Source of the DNA: Cytospora piceicola
Taxonomy: Eukaryota; Ascomycota; Sordariomycetes; Diaporthales; Cytosporaceae
Length of the DNA stretch: 64,000 bases
NCBI GenBank assembly: GCA_023375675.1
Contig: JALQBC010000003.1
Coordinates: 1,178,001 to 1,242,000, forward strand
Direction of reading: 5' to 3'
Made by a program: the position numbers and the translations under genes. The notes under the pieces are model-generated. The model was given only the letters and a program-made list of their open reading frames with translations. It was not told the origin of the DNA and made no database searches. The stretch's first letter is position 1. Each line of letters starts with the position of its first letter. This document shows, piece by piece, positions 56,960 through 64,000 of this stretch.

Positions 56960-59074
56960 CGTGTAGGCAGATTGTAGAGCTCTGTGGGAGTAACCGTGGA
57001 CGCAATTCCAAACGGTATTGGAAACTGGATCAGCTGGATCAGGTTGTGTAGCTTTCTAGAAGGTCTGGGAGTGATCCATGGGTTGATACCTAGACAAAAG
57101 GGTGTGTACCTAGTGTGAGGTGTGGTGAAATGGGAGGGTGTGTTGGAAGGAGGGGCGTGCGAGCAGCGAAGAACGCTAGAGATATTGACCGTAAACTCTA
57201 GCATATAGTAGGGTGATAGCAGCTCCTCCACAGGTATTCCTCACTAATGCTTCAGAGTATATGCTTGAGTTACATAACATGGCTTCTGGAGGCCTGAGTA
57301 CCTCTGAACATGCAGTTTAAGGAACGAGCATAACAACAGACTGCCTCTGAAAGCCACACCACTGACAAGCCCTTAAAAGACAGCCCCACAGCATCCTCAT
57401 CAGAATCCTTCGTTCCAACGTGCACATACCCCATAAGTGGTGGGCGTCTGCGTCTGCTGAGGAACGTAATGAACAGCCGGACATTGGGTAGTTTCTTGCC
57501 TTTAAGTGCGTCTCCAGATCGCATGTAGAAAACAGATAGCAGTGAAAGATATCCCGTAGCAGCACTGGCTGCTCTCGACTCTCTCAGGATGAGATGTTGT
57601 CGCCTTTCATGGGCATCATTAGGGTGGGATGTCCCAACTGCCGTATGCTGTGGCCATCTTCCACCCCTTTCTTGTTGTCGCCAGTGTTTTGAACCCTTGA
57701 ATAGCCATCGGTAGTGCATAGGTGGCACACTAGCCCTCGAGACACCCTGTGGGGATAGCATAGCATCATGTCTTTGATACTACTCGACGGTATCACAATT
57801 CTCCACTCATCCGCCTTGTCCGGAGGCTTGTGCAAGGCACATTGTCGTAAATTTGGGCTACTGAGCCTCAAGCGATAGAAGGAGCAAGTTTTCTGCTAAG
57901 TGGATTGTATATCTTCGACCCTGAAACATTCGCAGTCGAGAGTTTGCAGGCATGAGAAATGGCTACGAGAGACCATGACGCCGTGACTCGACTTGAACGG
58001 AGTAGAGCAGACATATAGAACGAAAGCATACCATCCGCCACTTGACTGTTGCATTTCGCAAGGTAGGAGGTGAGAGGGCATAAAGGGCATGGGCATAGCT
58101 TGTCTCATTGGGCGCTAAGCTGTATTATAGAAGAAGCCCGTCAAATATCGCCAGACCAGCCTCTGACTAAAGCCAGGTTGGGGGGAGGGAACTCCTGTTT
58201 GTGTCGACTATTTTCCCTTGGACAAACCCGCCGTCTGTGTCACTCGCACAGAATCTTCTTCCGAAACGGCTGACGAGTTGAAGAAGCTTGGGATGGGGAC
58301 TTTATGGTCGATATTGTAAGCTTCCGCTTCCCAAAGGGACGGTGTTGAAGAAGAGAAGAGAAGAGAAGAGCTGATTGCACCTCGGCAGCCCTGGGCAGAG
58401 TTGAGCCGGGATCTATGGCCGGAGACCTGACCGGCTCTGATAGTGCAGGACTTGGTTTTCCGTACGTTCTCCAGGTTCATGACTGGTCATCGCGTATCAC
58501 ATCAACAATCGATCGTCTTCGCGAAAAAGGCTAGACTCATGCGACCCCGGCGCGTTATTGCTGTAGGTGATATTACAGCTGCATCTCAGCCAATCTGTAC
58601 CAGGTCAAGGCCAGCCTCCCCGAATTTCCTCTCTCCCAATTGAACTCTGCATCTTTCCCCTCTCTCTGGCTTCATTACTTGACAGCTCTGATTCCTTGGG
58701 CTTCTTGGGCCAGACAATTGCTCTCTTGTTTGCTGTTGATTGTGAGTGAATCTTGCCCTCCTAACCTCTTGCCTTCTCTATCCACTTATTCCTGAGCCTG
58801 TCAACTGCATATGGTCCGTCGTTGCCCTGGTCGTGCCTGGTCCATGCAATGTGGAGGTGGATCCACAAAGGTTTTGTAAACAGTCAATCCATGATCGGTT
58901 CCCACTTTACTATCCAACGACCAGCCATCTGCTCTCGAACCTTACGGCTAGGCCAACGCCCATTTGCTCCTCCTTCTGCACATAATCTCAGTTCAACCCC
59001 ACTGACCCTGCGCGTCGCCTCCAGATCCGATCGTTGTTCTTGTCCCATGTCGGTCTAGTTAATCCACCGCGACC
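56960..59074. other. 2.1 kb intergenic region
   Basis: No supported gene. A GAAGA tandem run lies at about 58346-58370. The minus-strand frame 57270-57761 is open but lacks family resemblance. The final 500 bases are pyrimidine-rich and probably form promoter and leader of the PMP22-like gene. Confidence 0.45.
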
Positions 59075-60142
59075 ATGTCACTCAAGTTCGAGCGAGAGAC
59101 GTACAAGCAGACCGAAGGCGTTGCCGGCGCCGCCGCCAACGCCGCCGTCTCTGCTGCGGCCGATGCCCACCAACGGCTCGTTGGGAGGGACGGTGCCCTC
59201 CCCGGCACGACCGGCAAGCATCCTATATCTGAGGTCGTTGGTACCGCTATTACCGGCGGCAAGCAAATGGCGGGCACCAAGGGCTACCTGGCTGTATGTC
59301 ACTACCCCGAACCCTCTGACGGCGCATTGCGACGCAGCGGAACGCCCATCGTTAACAAAATGAGCTGCGGCTACCACTTACGGCGAAGTCAATGCACTAA
59401 CACCATGTTGCTTGCGTATAGGCCTACATCAAACAGCTGGAGGAGAACCCACTGAGGACCAAGATGTTGACCGCTGGTACCCTCTCTGGTGGCCAAGAAC
59501 TGCTCGCATCATGGCTGGCCAAGGACCGCAACAGGAATGGTCACTACTTCACCTCGCGCGTGCCTAAGATGGCCGCATACGGCGCCTTGGTCAGCGCGCC
59601 GCTTGGTTCGCTACTGATCTGGATGCTGCAGAAGATCTTCAAGGGCCGCACAAGCTTGCGAGCCAAGATCCTGCAGATCCTTGTCAGCAACCTTGTTGTA
59701 TGTTCTTGCACCCGCTCCCGAGCATGTCCCAAGAATGAACTTTAAGGCTGACTGTGACTAGATCGCACCCATCCAGAACACCGTCTATTTGTCCGCCATG
59801 GCCATGATCGCCGGTGCCAGGACGTGCCACCAGGTGCGGGCTACCGTCCGCGTCGGCTTCTGGAAGGTCATGCGCGTGAGCTGGATCACGTCGCCCTTGT
59901 GTCTCGCTTTCGCGCAGAAGTTCTTGCCTGAGAATGCGTGGGTGCCGTTCTTCAACTTGGTTTCGTTCATCATTGGTACCTATATCAACACCATCACCAA
60001 GAAGAAGAGGCTCGCCGCTTTGCGAAAGAAGCATTTTGGCGATGGACGCTCCGGCCCAGGGTCGATGGCTGGTCCTCCGGGAGGACCAGACTACAAGGAC
60101 TACCCACCATCTATGGGACCAGGACCGAATCCTTCTTATTGA
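59075..60142 (+). CDS. Mpv17/PMP22-family peroxisomal membrane protein, 291 aa
   Basis: Small multi-pass membrane protein; in filamentous ascomycetes this family includes Pmp22 and the Woronin sorting complex protein WSC, which partitions Hex1 in peroxisomes. Exons 59075-59293, 59422-59697, 59762-60142. The N-terminus MSLKFERETYKQTEGVAGAA is hydrophilic. The family core starts at AYIKQLEENPLRTKMLTAGT and continues through MAAYGALVSAPLGSLLIWML, and then FWKVMRVSWITSPLCLAFAQ plus VPFFNLVSFIIGTYINTITK, matching the WxTSPxxxxFAQKFLP..VPFFNLxxFxxGTYxNT signature. The C-terminus is Gly/Pro-rich. Introns 128 and 64 bases. Whether it is the WSC orthologue or a housekeeping Pmp22 cannot be decided here. 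Confidence 0.85.
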
Positions 60143-61079
60143 GCCAAGCCGTTTCCGTGAATCAAAGAGTGGTGGAAGGAATTTGACGGGGGAGAGTGGG
60201 AAGGTTGAGATATGATGCAGGGGGTACTTGATGGCTGATGTGGATTGAACTCAAACACTTTCCAGAGTGTGGACTATGCTTTTAGTTGGCAATCTGGTTC
60301 CAAGAAGTAACGACTTGAATTTCTTTCGGTGGGGATTGCCTTACTGGTTGAATACCAGAGAAGCTACTGTTAAGGTGATGGCAGAACCTTTCACGATGGA
60401 ATGAACAAAACAGCTCCTGGTGCAGCGGAGAATGAGGTGTATAATTCGGCCATATTACATTTAGTCATGCTATTTATGTATCTATTATTCCCAAGATGAT
60501 CGAGAAGGAAAAAATGCAAAACAGAAGCAGTTTGAGTGTACTGTCTGTCATGTTCCGTGGTCGGCAATCCATGAGTTGACGTATCCACGGAGTTTACATA
60601 TCTATTGATGTAGAAGCTGTCTGCTATGTTACACGACAGCCCTGAACAGCTGGGAGGAGCGAACTTTGAAGTTTGGTCAGGCTCGACCAGGCCTAAACTT
60701 CACCTCGGCATACTCCTAACCCTCACAAGTCACAGGTGGCGGATCTTGTTCCAGGGCTTACTTCATCAGGGTCCATTTAGCGCCAACGCTATCGTTATCA
60801 GTGGGCAGGGACAGGCCCCTTAGGCGGTGTCCAAATTTTTTGAAAAGTAAAACTTTCTTGCCCAACATCGCCTCTTGCCCATTCTTCCTTCCCCCATCAC
60901 CCATCTATTTCTTCCACAGAACAGATCGCATTCATCCTTCTCTCATTCTCTCTTTCATATTGACGAGAAGACCTTTCTGTTGCTCCTGTATTGATTCACT
61001 GTGACACTTCAGAACAGTCACTTGAACGCGACACCCCTTCCATATCGCAAATCAACACTACAACCTCCTCAACTACACC
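60143..61079. promoter_or_regulatory. Upstream region of DBP2
   Basis: About 940 bases. From about 60840 to 60985 the strand is very pyrimidine-rich (TTCTTCC, CTCTCATTCTCTC), as in strongly expressed fungal genes; the leader follows. No gene. Confidence 0.45.
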
Positions 61080-63545
<2,466 letters not shown>

Positions 63546-64000
63546 ATGATCTTGCCAGAGGAGTGGCTGCTAACTTGATACAATCTTGAGTGCGGCCATT
63601 TCTCAAGCCAGCGCAACATCTTCTTACTCGTCTTCATACGAAGACTTCTGGTTCTGGTACATTAACGGCGTTGTTTTGTAGAATGGTCACTTTAGGGGTT
63701 TCTAGAGGCCGGCAGCATTTTGCTGACACGTTTCCTGTGTCAATCTTTTCATGTTATAGTATTCGCTACAGTGCCCTTGCAATAGCGGCTTCGAGGGTGA
63801 AGCAAGGATCATCGGAGGAAAAGCTTCCCTTCGCGATCAAGGAAGGTAGCACAAAAAGTCTTGGTTGTTGACTTCAGATGCTGCGATCGAGCCTTCAAAG
63901 GTCTTAGACGCAGCAGTTCTTGTGTGAGCTAGATTCCAGGTACCTCGTCAGACGGCGAGAGAACATTGACAGGACATTGGTACCTCTGCCTCGGCAGAGT
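63546..64000. other. 3' flank of DBP2
   Basis: Probable 3' untranslated region and spacer; no further gene start recognised before the window edge. Confidence 0.4.

Noticed and set aside
57270..57761. 163-codon minus-strand frame
   Set aside because: No recognisable protein, no splice or context support; left as intergenic.

Overview
The window is nuclear DNA from a filamentous ascomycete (Pezizomycotina, most likely a sordariomycete). The evidence is short introns of about 50-110 bases with GT..CTAAC..AG signals, single unclustered genes on both strands, pyrimidine-rich leaders, and protein sequences that read like fungal orthologues. No bacterial operon, CRISPR array, transposon, tRNA or rRNA gene was recognised. 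I rebuilt 20 protein-coding genes by joining exons by eye, plus one weak small gene, one weak ORF and one intron-encoded snoRNA. Splice positions are read by hand and could be off by a base or so.

Left part (1-12.7 kb): the start of the CLU1/TIF31 clustered-mitochondria gene (minus strand, cut by the window edge), a divergent unrecognised 810-825 aa protein, a 4.2 kb stretch without a gene, and a ferric reductase. Next (14.9-21.1 kb) come the spindle-midzone protein Ase1/MAP65 and an EH-domain protein of the Irs4 type. A gene-poor, partly AT-rich stretch (21.1-24.8 kb) holds only a doubtful small spliced gene. Then come a CorA-like metal transporter (minus), a DUF2306-type membrane protein (plus) and a cytochrome P450 (minus), with about 2.3 kb of gene-poor DNA between CorA and the DUF2306 gene.

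Right part (34.3-64 kb) is dense and mostly housekeeping: ISA2 (Fe-S assembly), the divergent ribosomal pair RPL7/RPS14, RAD26 (transcription-coupled repair), TYR1 (prephenate dehydrogenase) divergent from KTI13/ATS1, RAD9 (9-1-1 checkpoint clamp) divergent from an F-box/leucine-rich protein, a small cysteine/glycine-rich protein, the vacuolar alkaline phosphatase PHO8, a zinc-ribbon-like protein of unknown function, an Mpv17/PMP22-family peroxisomal membrane protein and the DEAD-box RNA helicase DBP2.

The genes do not form one pathway. The most interesting signals are non-coding or in gene structure: a C/D-box snoRNA inside an RPL7 intron whose guide matches the conserved LSU rRNA stretch around yeast 25S G805; two GC-AG introns in RAD9; a first exon of PHO8 that is just the start codon; a long intron in DBP2 between helicase motifs V and VI, where yeast DBP2 has its autoregulatory intron; and eight perfect copies of the palindrome TACCTAGGTA, all outside exons. 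I found no clear new defence or biosynthetic system.
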